NCBI GenBank assembly: GCA_903893815.1
Contig: CAITNS010000012.1
Location: 1 to 58,320, forward strand
Source: an uncultured Bacteroidota bacterium
Lineage (GTDB): Bacteria > Bacteroidota > Bacteroidia > B-17B0 > Aurantibacillaceae
Length of the DNA: 58,320 nucleotides
Direction of reading: 5' to 3'
Numbering within the stretch: position 1 is the first letter of the stretch; each line of letters begins with the position of its first letter. The notes under the pieces were generated by a model that had not been told where the DNA came from, made no database searches, and saw only the letters and a list, made by a program, of their open reading frames with translations. The translations under genes and the position numbers were made by a program. Positions 29,448-38,712 of the stretch are shown one piece after another.

Positions 29448-30563
29448 TTACTCCAATAAATCAGTCGATTTATTAATAGTAATTTGAGTATTCATAGATA
29501 TATCAACAAACCCAAAATCAGCACCTAAAAAACCTGGAGCTGAATCAAATTGACCTGAACAAAATAACCGTCCTGATTTGGTTAACAAACCAATTTTATT
29601 GCCTTTAAATATATAGCAAAAACCATTATGAAAACTGGAAGCTAATTGAAACTCAGGTTGTATTTTAATAACACCTGTAGTATCAATAAAACCAACTGTT
29701 TCTGGCCCTAGCGAAACCATTGCTAAACCTTCGTTAAAATTTCCAATTATAGCGTACGATGGCTCTAATATTAATTTACCGGATTTATTTATTAATCCAA
29801 AAAAACCATCTTTTTTATATGCCGCAAAACCATTTTTAAATGATTGGCATTCTTCAAAATCATTTCCAAAAACATCTTTTTGTTTTTTATCAATCCACGA
29901 CCATTTTCCGTTTCTTTTTACGGCAGCTAAACCACCATTAAAATTTTGAGCCACTTCAAATACACTATCTATTACTGTTTTTCCTGTGGCATCAATATAA
30001 GTCCATTCTGAATACGTAGAATCATTCATTTGTTTTGTAATGGACACAGCACATAAACCTTCAGAAAAAAACAACACATCATCATACTGACAAGGAATAA
30101 CTACTTTTCCGGTTTTATTAATAAATCCGTATTTATCAGCTTGTTTTATAGATGCTAAACCTTCTTTAAATATGTTTACTTCTTGCACATCTTTTAAAGT
30201 AAATTTTGTTTTCATGTTAACATCAATGCATTGTATTGAATTATTATTATCTAATACAAAAGCTAAAGAATCGCTAAAATCAGTAGCTTGCAAAAACTGA
30301 AAAGGGCAAATTACTCTACCGGAATCGTTTATATAAGCCGCATGTCCAGCTTTAATAACAAACGCTCTGTTATTATGAAATTCGCCTGCATTTTCAAAAA
30401 CCGGATCTAATTTAAAGGAACAAGTTGAATCGATATAACCCCAATTGTTACCTGTTTTAACTGGAATTAATACTAAATCAGCGGACTTATCAACTGTTTT
30501 ATTACAACCGATAAATAAAATAGCACTACAGCAAAAGATGAAACTATACTTAAAAAAATTCAT
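29448..30563 (-). CDS. WG-repeat lipoprotein
   Basis: 371 residues. A lipoprotein signal peptide with lipobox ILFIGC makes Cys20 the likely lipidated residue, so the mature protein is membrane-anchored, probably at the outer membrane. The rest is about eight WG beta-repeats with the recurring pattern (W/Y)GYIDxxGKxVIxPxFxxAxxFxxGLA (examples NWGYIDSTCSF, KYGFINKTGKVVIPCQYDD, FFGLINKSGKLILEPSY). Function within this family is unknown; the repeats form a beta-propeller-like or solenoid binding scaffold. It lies 58 bp after the FKBP gene on the same strand. Confidence 0.88.
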   Translation of the reverse strand: MNFFKYSFIFCCSAILFIGCNKTVDKSADLVLIPVKTGNNWGYIDSTCSFKLDPVFENAGEFHNNRAFVIKAGHAAYINDSGRVICPFQFLQATDFSDSLAFVLDNNNSIQCIDVNMKTKFTLKDVQEVNIFKEGLASIKQADKYGFINKTGKVVIPCQYDDVLFFSEGLCAVSITKQMNDSTYSEWTYIDATGKTVIDSVFEVAQNFNGGLAAVKRNGKWSWIDKKQKDVFGNDFEECQSFKNGFAAYKKDGFFGLINKSGKLILEPSYAIIGNFNEGLAMVSLGPETVGFIDTTGVIKIQPEFQLASSFHNGFCYIFKGNKIGLLTKSGRLFCSGQFDSAPGFLGADFGFVDISMNTQITINKSTDLLE

Positions 30564-30621
30564 AAAAGATAAAATTTAGTTTTAGGTTATTAAATGAAAT
30601 TATTTGAGAATTAAAATTAGT

Positions 30622-32163
30622 TTATTTAATTATTTCTAAGGATTCTATATCAAAAATTAAATTAGTTTTAGCAGGGATTCCTTTTTCGGGTAAACCATTT
30701 TCACCGTAGCCCAAAGCCGGCGGAATAATAAGTCGCTTTGTACTTCCTGTTTTCATGCCTATTAGCCCCTCTTCTACACCTGCAATATTTTTACCAGCGC
30801 CAACTTCAATATCTAAATATTTATCGCTATCACGGGTGCCATCTAAAATATGTCTTAGTCCTTTTTCATCTGTAATATAAACGGTATAAGCAATTTTTAC
30901 TGTATTACCTTTTTTTACATCATTACCAAAACCAGTGTTGTTGTATATTGATCTTAAACCACTATTAGAAGTAATCGTATCTTTGCTCAACAAATTCATA
31001 AAAGGGAAACTAAACGTACTTAAAATATACAAATCATAAAAAGCTGCTCTTTTTCCAGTTAAAATCGGAATTTTACGTCTTGAATTGGCAACACTATTAG
31101 GAACAATAACCGTTGCTTTTTCTCCATTTTTTAACTTTAAAAAAGCTTGCTCAATACCAGGAAAAGCAGAGCCCGAACCGGGACGAATGGTTAAAGGTTG
31201 ATTTCTTTCAAAACTATTATCATAAACAACATATTCGCCATTTGTGTTTTTGTAATAAGACTTGTAATGAAATGTGACAACATCTTCTTCCGTAATCAAA
31301 TTTCCTTCCGCTTTTTCTGACAATAAAAGCTTTACACTATCAGCAAAAAATACCGTATCCGAATTTAAAGGCTTTAAAATTGCATTAATAGAGCTGATTA
31401 ATTCCACGTCAAAATATAAGGTTGTATTAGGTAATATTTTACCTGCTGGTTTGTCGCCAAAACCTAAATTAGATGGAATTATAAAGGTCGCTTTTTCACC
31501 CACACGCATCGTTGCAATTCCTTCGTCAACTCCCGCTAACATTCGTCCAGAGCCTAATTGAAAGACCGCCTCCTGACTATTTGTTTTTGATGACTCGAAT
31601 ACTTGTCGGTAACCCTTAGTGCTATACACATAGCCTGTAAAACGCATGCGCACTTCTTCATATGGTTTCGCTTGTTTTCCATCACCCGCTTTTACTAGTA
31701 TTTTTTTTAAGCCAGACTTAAATTTCGCCGTATCCAAAGCGTTATGAGGATAAAAAGCTTCTTCAGCTTTTGTAACTTTAGCCTGCAAAAATAAGGTAGA
31801 TTGAGGGGCAATTTTGCCAACCTTTTTATCTCCATATCCCAAGTGAGGAGGAATTTTAAAAAGACAACTATCCCCTTCTTTTAATAATAAAAAACCTTCG
31901 TCCCAACCTTTCAAAACCTCATCTTGTCCCAAAATAAAGTCTTTAGTACCATTAAGCATCACTGTCTTTAAACTTCCTGTATCTGACTTAAAAAATAAAT
32001 TGTAATGCACATACAATCGATCTAGTTTCTCAATTTTTTTTCCTTTTCCTTTTTTAACTATTTTATAACCTAAACCTGATTCGGTGTGCTTGTAGCGAAC
32101 TTTTTTTTGGCTATAACTAAAAAAAGAAATTAAAATAAGCAGAAATGTGATACAGAACTTCAT
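30622..32163 (-). CDS. Secreted protein of four FKBP-type PPIase domains
   Basis: 513 residues with a signal peptide (MKFCITFLLILISFFSYSQ). Four FKBP folds occur in tandem: about 25-135 (VLKGWDEGFLLLKEGD, PPHLGYGDKKVG), 150-255 (MLAGVDEGIATMRVGE, PSNLGFGDKPAG), 275-380 and 395-513 (IAGVEEGLIGMKTGS, PPALGYGENGLP). Domains 1, 2 and 4 keep the LGYG/LGFG flap and VIxGW-like active-site segment. Domain 3 has neither (PNSVANSRRKIP) and is probably structural. The protein should isomerise prolyl bonds or chaperone proteins in the periplasm or at the outer membrane. Two-domain forms are common in the phylum; four is unusual. Confidence 0.88.
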   Translation of the reverse strand: MKFCITFLLILISFFSYSQKKVRYKHTESGLGYKIVKKGKGKKIEKLDRLYVHYNLFFKSDTGSLKTVMLNGTKDFILGQDEVLKGWDEGFLLLKEGDSCLFKIPPHLGYGDKKVGKIAPQSTLFLQAKVTKAEEAFYPHNALDTAKFKSGLKKILVKAGDGKQAKPYEEVRMRFTGYVYSTKGYRQVFESSKTNSQEAVFQLGSGRMLAGVDEGIATMRVGEKATFIIPSNLGFGDKPAGKILPNTTLYFDVELISSINAILKPLNSDTVFFADSVKLLLSEKAEGNLITEEDVVTFHYKSYYKNTNGEYVVYDNSFERNQPLTIRPGSGSAFPGIEQAFLKLKNGEKATVIVPNSVANSRRKIPILTGKRAAFYDLYILSTFSFPFMNLLSKDTITSNSGLRSIYNNTGFGNDVKKGNTVKIAYTVYITDEKGLRHILDGTRDSDKYLDIEVGAGKNIAGVEEGLIGMKTGSTKRLIIPPALGYGENGLPEKGIPAKTNLIFDIESLEIIK

Positions 32164-32476
32164 AAGATAAATATGTTATTATTTTTTAATTTGTAGATAT
32201 TAATACTTAATTTTATAAAAGCTAAATGTAATTATTTTTTTTAAAAATATAGTTTTATTGCTTGTTTTAAATTAAACCACTTGTTGCAAATACATTGAAG
32301 TTTAAAACTATTTAAACTAATTTAATTTCACTATAAAAAAAATGAATTTCCATAATTTGGAAAATTTTATAAAAAAAAATAAGCCGTATTTTAATTAAAT
32401 ATTTAATAGCTACATTTGAAACTATAATTTAATCCAACAACACAGCCTCTAATTTTTTTAGAGTATTTTAACTACT
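32164..32476. other. Divergent intergenic region
   Basis: 313 bp between the divergent FKBP and TMTC-like genes, very AT-rich. A TACATTTG at 32411-32418 fits the -7 consensus for the plus-strand gene (59 bp before its ATG), without a convincing -33 element. No gene or hairpin of note is seen. Confidence 0.4.
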
Positions 32477-34621
32477 ATGTCTATTTCCTCAAACATCAAA
32501 TCGCTCATTAATAAACCGGCAGGGTATTTGTATTTTCCATTTAAAAATGCCTTTCAACCCTATTTGGTATTAATATTAATTTCCATTGGACTTTATGTAA
32601 ACACGTTTAATCATGAAGTGGCTTTTGATGATGAAAACGTTTTGCATAGAAACGAATTTGTGATACAAGGTGTAAAAGGTATACCGGCATTATTAACACA
32701 TGATAGCTATTACAGTTATTACAAACAAATGGGACTTGAAAATAGTTTACCCGGTGGGCGATACAGACCACTTTCCCATATTACTTTTGCAATGGAGCAG
32801 GAATTTATTGGAACTATACCAAATGGTATTGTTGATGCTAATAGCTGGGATATTAATCATAACAGAATACAAGATCCTAAAGAAGATATAAATCAAGATG
32901 GACTATATACTGATTATGATTTTTGGGTGAGAGGTGCTGGTTTTAGGCATGTAACCAATGTTTTGTTATACGCCCTATTAATTGGAATTATGTACCATGT
33001 TTTAACTACTTACATTTTTTCGAATAAAAAAGACATGGTTTTTTTGAGCCTCCTGTTATTTGCAATCCATCCGTTGCACACTGAAGTAGTAGCTAATATT
33101 AAAAGTAGAGATGAAATTTTATCTTTAATTTTTATTTTCAGTACACTAGGTTTTGCATTGCGGTATATGAAGACTTTTAAACGAAGCGATTTGATTTTAA
33201 CCATGGTTAATATGTTATTAGCTTTATTAAGTAAGGAATATGCTTTAGTTTTATTTGGTTTGATACCCGCCATTTTATATGTATTTTACAAAGAGCAGAT
33301 TAATTTAAAAGAAAAAGGTTTTTGGATATTATTAATTTTTGTTGGCATCGCTTCTTTTTCACTCATGAAATTTTTTAATTCTGGAACTTTAATTGCGGTA
33401 CCTATTTTATTTTTATATGGAGGCTATTACTTTGCAAAACAGTCTAAATTTGCATCTACACGATTAATTTACGGCATTGGTGCTGCCTTAATTTTGTATT
33501 TAGCCATGCGTTTTGCAGCCACCACACATCGAGTTGATATCCAAGTGGAATCGTTTGAAAATAACATTATTGGAAATCCCTACTTATTTGCCACTCCAAA
33601 TGAAATATGGGCTAGTAAAATTTACATTTGGCTTAAGTACCTTAAATTATTTTTTATCCCTAACCCATTAATAGCAGATTATTCTTTTAAAACCATACCT
33701 TATTCAAATTTTTCATCACCATTGGTATGGTTAAGCATATTTACTTATGCCTCGCTAATTGTATTAACAATGTGGGCCTTATTAAAGCGCAAAATTTGGT
33801 CCTTTGGTTTAATGCTATTCATAGGGTTTTTTGTTCCTATCGCTAACATTTTTATTGATATTGGAGCTACTATGGGGGAACGATTGTTCTTTCACCCTTC
33901 AGTAGGTATATGTATTTTATTGTCAATGCTTGCATTTTATGTGATTGAAAAAATGAGTTGGACAAAAAAATCAACCTTATTACTATTAGGTTGTATTTTA
34001 ATTATTCAAACCAGTGCCTTTGCTTTTTTAACTTTGAAAAGAAATACTGCTTGGAAAAATAACATTAGTTTATTTACCTCTGATATTAAAAATGCGCCTG
34101 ACAATATTAATGTTATTACGGGAGCCGCCTCTGCATATCTTGATCTTGGTGAAACTGCAAAAGACTCATCTTTCAAATCTTACTATGGTGTTACGGCGAA
34201 TAACTTATTTAACAAGGGTATTCAAATATATCCAAAACATTTTCCACTGCATTGTAATAAGGCAATTAATTTTTATCACCTACACATGTTAGACAGCGCT
34301 CTGCTTAGTGCACAAATAGCAATTTCAATAATACCTAATCAACCAAATGCAATTTCAATTTTAAACAACATAAGCTCAGCCTATATGTATTTAGGTATTC
34401 AACAATTTGAAAAAAGAAATATAAAAAAAGGTATGGCATTTTTAGTTAAATCTTTATCTGCCAACAAAGCAAATGACAAAGCATGGACTAACATGGGGCT
34501 GGGATTACTACAGGTTGGAGCTAAAGATAAAGCATTAAGTTGTTTTCAATCAGCCTTACAATTAAATCCTCAAAACCAAAAAGCAATAGAGGCAATTAAA
34601 GGAATTAAATCAGGGAACTAA
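32477..34621 (+). CDS. TMTC-like membrane glycosyltransferase with TPR tail (copy 1)
   Basis: 714 residues: about 10-12 membrane helices (about 25-515), then a soluble TPR region (about 540-710, e.g. AWTNMGLGLLQVGAKDKALSCFQSAL). The first extracytoplasmic loop has the paired acidic signature of GT-C enzymes related to protein O-mannosyltransferases and TMTC proteins: VAFDDENVLHRNEFV and GRYRPLSHITFA, then HPLHTEVVANIKSRDE. Such enzymes move a sugar from a lipid-linked donor to protein or lipid outside the membrane. Loop 1 also holds two EF-hand-like Ca2+ motifs (DINHNRIQDPKE and DINQDGLYTDYD, about 124-150). The stop lies 2 bp before a paralogue. Confidence 0.82.
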   Translation: MSISSNIKSLINKPAGYLYFPFKNAFQPYLVLILISIGLYVNTFNHEVAFDDENVLHRNEFVIQGVKGIPALLTHDSYYSYYKQMGLENSLPGGRYRPLSHITFAMEQEFIGTIPNGIVDANSWDINHNRIQDPKEDINQDGLYTDYDFWVRGAGFRHVTNVLLYALLIGIMYHVLTTYIFSNKKDMVFLSLLLFAIHPLHTEVVANIKSRDEILSLIFIFSTLGFALRYMKTFKRSDLILTMVNMLLALLSKEYALVLFGLIPAILYVFYKEQINLKEKGFWILLIFVGIASFSLMKFFNSGTLIAVPILFLYGGYYFAKQSKFASTRLIYGIGAALILYLAMRFAATTHRVDIQVESFENNIIGNPYLFATPNEIWASKIYIWLKYLKLFFIPNPLIADYSFKTIPYSNFSSPLVWLSIFTYASLIVLTMWALLKRKIWSFGLMLFIGFFVPIANIFIDIGATMGERLFFHPSVGICILLSMLAFYVIEKMSWTKKSTLLLLGCILIIQTSAFAFLTLKRNTAWKNNISLFTSDIKNAPDNINVITGAASAYLDLGETAKDSSFKSYYGVTANNLFNKGIQIYPKHFPLHCNKAINFYHLHMLDSALLSAQIAISIIPNQPNAISILNNISSAYMYLGIQQFEKRNIKKGMAFLVKSLSANKANDKAWTNMGLGLLQVGAKDKALSCFQSALQLNPQNQKAIEAIKGIKSGN

Positions 34622-34623
34622 TT

Positions 34624-36786
34624 ATGCAACTATTTATTTTACATTGTAAAATTTATTTTAAAACATTGTGGCAAAGCCTAGTTTTGTTTTTAAAACAACC
34701 TAGCCAATTGCTATTTTTTCCTTTAACCCAAAAACTGCAAGTGTTTTTAATACTTACACTGATTGCTGCAGGGGTTTATTTAAATACACTTGGTCATCAA
34801 ATGGCCTATGATGACGAACAAGTTATTCGGAAAAATGAATTTGTGTTGAAGGGTGTAAAAGGGATTCCTGATATTTTAATGAATGATGCTTTTTATTCGT
34901 TTTATAAACAATCTAATATAGAAAATATACTGCCTGGGGGTAGATATAGACCATTATCCATTATTACTTACGCTATTGAACAACAATTTGTTGGAGTAAA
35001 ACATGACTCATTACCAATACAGTTTGCCGGTGATTTAAATTACAATGGACGATTAGATGCCGATGAAGATTTAGTTAAAGATTATGTATTAACCGAAGAT
35101 GATTTTTTTGCCCATGGGTTAGGACTAAGACACTTTATAAATGTGATATTATTTGCATTATGCGTTGGATTTATTTATTTATTTTTCGCTGCATATATTC
35201 CACAATTTTCGCCAGATGTTGTTTTTGTTTCCTGTTTATTATTTGCCATTCATCCTATTCATACCGAAGTAGTGGCTAATATTAAAAGTAGAGATGAATT
35301 ATTATCACTATTTTTTATTTTAGGTTCCTTTATGTTTGCATTTAGGTATATAAAAAACTTTAAAAAAGGCGACCTGATCTTATTTACATTTGTATTCTTT
35401 TTAGCGCTATTGAGCAAAGAATATGCCGTTACCTTAATGATTTTAATACCCTGTGCTTTTTTTATTTTTAAAACACCAACATTTAATTGGAAAGATGCAA
35501 AGCTCTATTTAGCATTAACTTTATTTGTTTTAGTATTTGTTACGAGTTATTTTACCTTTAATTATTTATGGTTCCCTATAATTATTTTATTGTACGCAGC
35601 TATTGGCATCAAACTATTTTTAAAAACTGGTGTGCCTGCATTAGTATGGAATATGGGTTTAGCTTTATGTCTTTATTTTGCTTTAAGATGGCATGCTACA
35701 GCCGATGTTGGGAACTATGAATTATTTAAGAATAATATTATTAGTAATCCCTACTTAGCTGCTACTGCGCAAGAAACCATTGCCACTAAATTATTTGTAT
35801 TAATCAAATACGTTGGTTTATTAATTTATCCAAATTCCTTAATTTCTGATTATTCATTCAATACGATTGCCTATCGTAATTTTATGTCTTGGGAAGTGTG
35901 GGTTTCCATTTTGTTTTACAGCTCATTATTAATAGCCACTATTGTATTATTTTTTAAGCGACATCCTTTAGCGTTTCCTTTACTTATTTTTTGGGCTTTT
36001 ATGTTACCCATTGCCAATATTTTTATAGACATTGGTGCCACTATGGGCGAGCGTTTAGTTTTTCATGCATCATTAGGTTTTTGTTTTATTATAACTTGGC
36101 CTATTAACCTATTAAAAAACATGGAACCTAAGTACTTAAAAATAACAAAAATAGCACTCCCACTATTTATTTTAACAATAGCAATACTTGGTTTTGGTTA
36201 TAGCTATAGCCGCAATAAAGATTGGAAAAATAACCAAACTTTATTTGCAGCAGATTTATCTAAAGCGCCTAAAAATATTGTATTATTATCGGGTTTAGCT
36301 GCTAATTATGGAGAATTAGCTTCAAACACAGCTAATCTATCAAAACAAAAAAAACTTGTTGCACAATCCATTGAATTAGTAGACAGAGGTTTGCAACAAA
36401 ACGCAGCTTATTCAACATTTTATCAAACCTTGGCTTTAGACTTTTACATTTTAAAAGATTTTGATAAATCAGCGTCAGCTGCTAAAGGCGGGTTAAAAGT
36501 AAATCCCACAAATACTGCACTACAAAATATTTTGTTTGCCATATCCAAAGAATTTGTTGTTAAAGGCAATGAATTTTATAGAATCAATAAAAAGGATTCT
36601 GCATTACTCTATTTTAATAAAGCCATTAAAGCAAATACCAATAATGCCGATGCCTACTACAATAAAGCTGTTATTTTAAAACAGCAAGGAGATACAATTA
36701 ATGCCATTGACTGCTTAACTAAAGCCATTAAAATTGAACCTAAAGAACAATTTAAAGAAAGACTAAAAGAATTAAGGCAAAAATAA
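34624..36786 (+). CDS. TMTC-like membrane glycosyltransferase with TPR tail (copy 2)
   Basis: 720 residues, a full-length paralogue of the preceding gene: the same helices, MAYDDEQVIRKNEFV, GRYRPLSIITYA, HPIHTEVVANIKSRDE and the IANIFIDIGATMGERL segment shared by both. TPR repeats occupy about 560-715 (YYNKAVILKQQGDTINAIDCLTKAI). Loop 1 has one good EF-hand-like motif, DLNYNGRLDADE (about 137-148), with Asp/Asn at positions 1, 3, 5, Gly at 6, Asp at 9 and Glu at 12. It starts 2 bp after copy 1, so both come from one transcript. Tandem copies that have diverged probably differ in donor or acceptor. The gene is convergent with the glycan cluster. Confidence 0.82.
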   Translation: MQLFILHCKIYFKTLWQSLVLFLKQPSQLLFFPLTQKLQVFLILTLIAAGVYLNTLGHQMAYDDEQVIRKNEFVLKGVKGIPDILMNDAFYSFYKQSNIENILPGGRYRPLSIITYAIEQQFVGVKHDSLPIQFAGDLNYNGRLDADEDLVKDYVLTEDDFFAHGLGLRHFINVILFALCVGFIYLFFAAYIPQFSPDVVFVSCLLFAIHPIHTEVVANIKSRDELLSLFFILGSFMFAFRYIKNFKKGDLILFTFVFFLALLSKEYAVTLMILIPCAFFIFKTPTFNWKDAKLYLALTLFVLVFVTSYFTFNYLWFPIIILLYAAIGIKLFLKTGVPALVWNMGLALCLYFALRWHATADVGNYELFKNNIISNPYLAATAQETIATKLFVLIKYVGLLIYPNSLISDYSFNTIAYRNFMSWEVWVSILFYSSLLIATIVLFFKRHPLAFPLLIFWAFMLPIANIFIDIGATMGERLVFHASLGFCFIITWPINLLKNMEPKYLKITKIALPLFILTIAILGFGYSYSRNKDWKNNQTLFAADLSKAPKNIVLLSGLAANYGELASNTANLSKQKKLVAQSIELVDRGLQQNAAYSTFYQTLALDFYILKDFDKSASAAKGGLKVNPTNTALQNILFAISKEFVVKGNEFYRINKKDSALLYFNKAIKANTNNADAYYNKAVILKQQGDTINAIDCLTKAIKIEPKEQFKERLKELRQK

Positions 36787-36857
36787 ATTTTAATTAAGTG
36801 AAATTTTTGAAATTTAATTGCCACTCTGAAATTTATGATTTATAAATTAGATAAAGA

Positions 36858-37982
36858 TTATTTATAAAAAGTAATTATTAAATTATTTATCCGCTGAATA
36901 TCATCATCTGAAAGTTCATAATAAAAAGGTAATCTCAATAAAGTATCTGAATAATTATCTGATTCTATTAAATACCTACCATCATGTTTAGTATTATAAT
37001 AAGGGCTTTTATGTAAACTTAAATAATGAAATACAGCATATACATTGTCCTTTTTTAAATATTCAATTAAATCTGTACGTTCTTTTAACGAATTACATTG
37101 TATAAAAAACATGTGAGCATTATTACTTGCATAATTAGGCAAATGCGGTAGTTTTAATTTATGTAGATCTTGTAATGCTTTAAGTCCATTATAATATTGA
37201 TTCCAAATCTGTTTTCGTTTATTTTGAATATCATCTAAATTCTCAAGCTGTGCAAATAAAAACGCAGCAATAATATCTGATGGTAAAAAAGAAGAACCAA
37301 TATCTACCCAACCATATTTATCAACTTCCCCTCTAAAAAACGAAGAGCGGTTAGTTCCTTTTTCTCTTATAATTTCTGCTCGTTTAATAAATCGCTCATC
37401 ATTAATTACTAGCATTCCCCCTTCGCCAGAAATTATATTTTTTGTTTCATGAAATGAAAAAGCCGACATGTGACCGATCGAACCTAGTGGCTTATCTCTA
37501 TAATAGGAATCTATGGCTTGGGCAGCATCCTCTATTACAAATAAATTATATTTAGTTGCCAATTGCATAATTTTATCCATATCACAAGCAATACCAGCAT
37601 AATGAACCGGAAGGATTACTTTAGTTTTATCAGTAATTAAAGCTTCAATCGCTTCCACATCCATATTTGGATTATCCTTACTACTATCAGCAAACACTAT
37701 TTTAGCTCCACGTAGAACAAAAGCATTAACTGTTGACACAAATGTATAAGATGGGGCAATAACCTCGTCTCCTTCTTTTATATCTAATAATATTGCTGCC
37801 ATTTCTAAGGCATCGGTACAGGAGGTGGTTAGTAACACCTTTTTAAAGCCATATTTTTCTTCAAAAAACTGGTGGCATTTTTTGGTATAAATTCCGTCAC
37901 CTGATATTTTGCAAGACGATACTGCCTGGTACATGTAATGCATTTCTTTACCTGTTAAGTAGGGCTTATTAAATGAAATCAT
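36858..37982 (-). CDS. wecE: dTDP-4-amino-4,6-dideoxygalactose transaminase-like DegT/DnrJ aminotransferase
   Basis: The frame opens at 38072, but that start would overlap the preceding gene; the ATG at 37982 gives the standard family start MISFNKPYLTGKE and 374 residues. It is a PLP-dependent sugar aminotransferase with TSCTDALEMA (phosphate site), EDAAQAIDSYY, and PLP-lysine K181 in SFHETKNIISGEGG. The HETKN form and the length match WecE/RffA, which makes dTDP-Fuc4N from the 4-keto sugar and glutamate. It is the last gene of the minus-strand glycan cluster. The dTDP-glucose synthase and dehydratase that make its substrate are not in the window. Confidence 0.9.
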   Translation of the reverse strand: MISFNKPYLTGKEMHYMYQAVSSCKISGDGIYTKKCHQFFEEKYGFKKVLLTTSCTDALEMAAILLDIKEGDEVIAPSYTFVSTVNAFVLRGAKIVFADSSKDNPNMDVEAIEALITDKTKVILPVHYAGIACDMDKIMQLATKYNLFVIEDAAQAIDSYYRDKPLGSIGHMSAFSFHETKNIISGEGGMLVINDERFIKRAEIIREKGTNRSSFFRGEVDKYGWVDIGSSFLPSDIIAAFLFAQLENLDDIQNKRKQIWNQYYNGLKALQDLHKLKLPHLPNYASNNAHMFFIQCNSLKERTDLIEYLKKDNVYAVFHYLSLHKSPYYNTKHDGRYLIESDNYSDTLLRLPFYYELSDDDIQRINNLIITFYK

Positions 37983-38019
37983 TTTTTTTGAATTAAATTT
38001 ACAATTTTTAAATACATAT

Positions 38020-38712
38020 TTATAGCTTTTTACCAGTTTTAAGCCCTTCGGAAATATAATTTTCAAATCCATTCAGTGCCATAGCTTCAATTACCAAAGC
38101 ATAATTATATGACACACGAATAAATTCAGGATTTAATCCTTCATCAATAATTACATACGACGCTTTATTATTTCCATCCCGAGGTTGCCCTGCCGAACCT
38201 GGATTAATCCATGTTTTGCCGCTATATAGTTTTTTGTATGAAGGTAAATGAGTATGCCCCGAAACAAGTAAATCTTCATTAAGCTGATGATTTTCAAAAT
38301 AAGTATCGTTTACATCAAATAAGTACTCATCAACATTATCTTTTAATCCTGCATGTATTAATTTAATAGAATGATTTGAGTGGGTTATTTCCAAATGAGT
38401 TGGCAGACTTTTTAAAAAACTAATTGTAGACGCACTAGCATTTTCTAGTTGCCATTTTAAAATTTGAGTACATGTTTTTGATCTTGCAATAACACCCTTA
38501 TTATTTATTAAAGCATCGTCATGATTACCCAAAACGGTTGGTATTTTTAATTCGTTGATTTTTTGCACCACCTCATTAAAAAAACAATAATATCCAACTA
38601 AATCGCCCAAACAGTAAATAGTGCTAATCTGCTTTGATTTGATATCATTCAAAACAGCTTCTAACGCTGGCAAATTTCCGTGTATGTCTGATATAACTGC
38701 TATTTTACTCAT
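38020..38712 (-). CDS. YfcE/MJ0936-type metallophosphoesterase
   Basis: 230 residues with all metallophosphoesterase motifs: SDIHGNLPAL (D8, H10), CLGDLVGYY, LGNHDDAL, SGHTHLPSY and the terminal WINPGSAGQPRDG. It is a cytoplasmic two-metal hydrolase for phosphomonoesters or diesters. The start overlaps the ATP-grasp stop by 8 bp and the aminotransferase follows after 37 bp, so it belongs to the operon. A phosphatase here may release a phosphate or nucleotide from a sugar intermediate, which is inference. It may instead be a passenger. Confidence 0.88.
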   Translation of the reverse strand: MSKIAVISDIHGNLPALEAVLNDIKSKQISTIYCLGDLVGYYCFFNEVVQKINELKIPTVLGNHDDALINNKGVIARSKTCTQILKWQLENASASTISFLKSLPTHLEITHSNHSIKLIHAGLKDNVDEYLFDVNDTYFENHQLNEDLLVSGHTHLPSYKKLYSGKTWINPGSAGQPRDGNNKASYVIIDEGLNPEFIRVSYNYALVIEAMALNGFENYISEGLKTGKKL

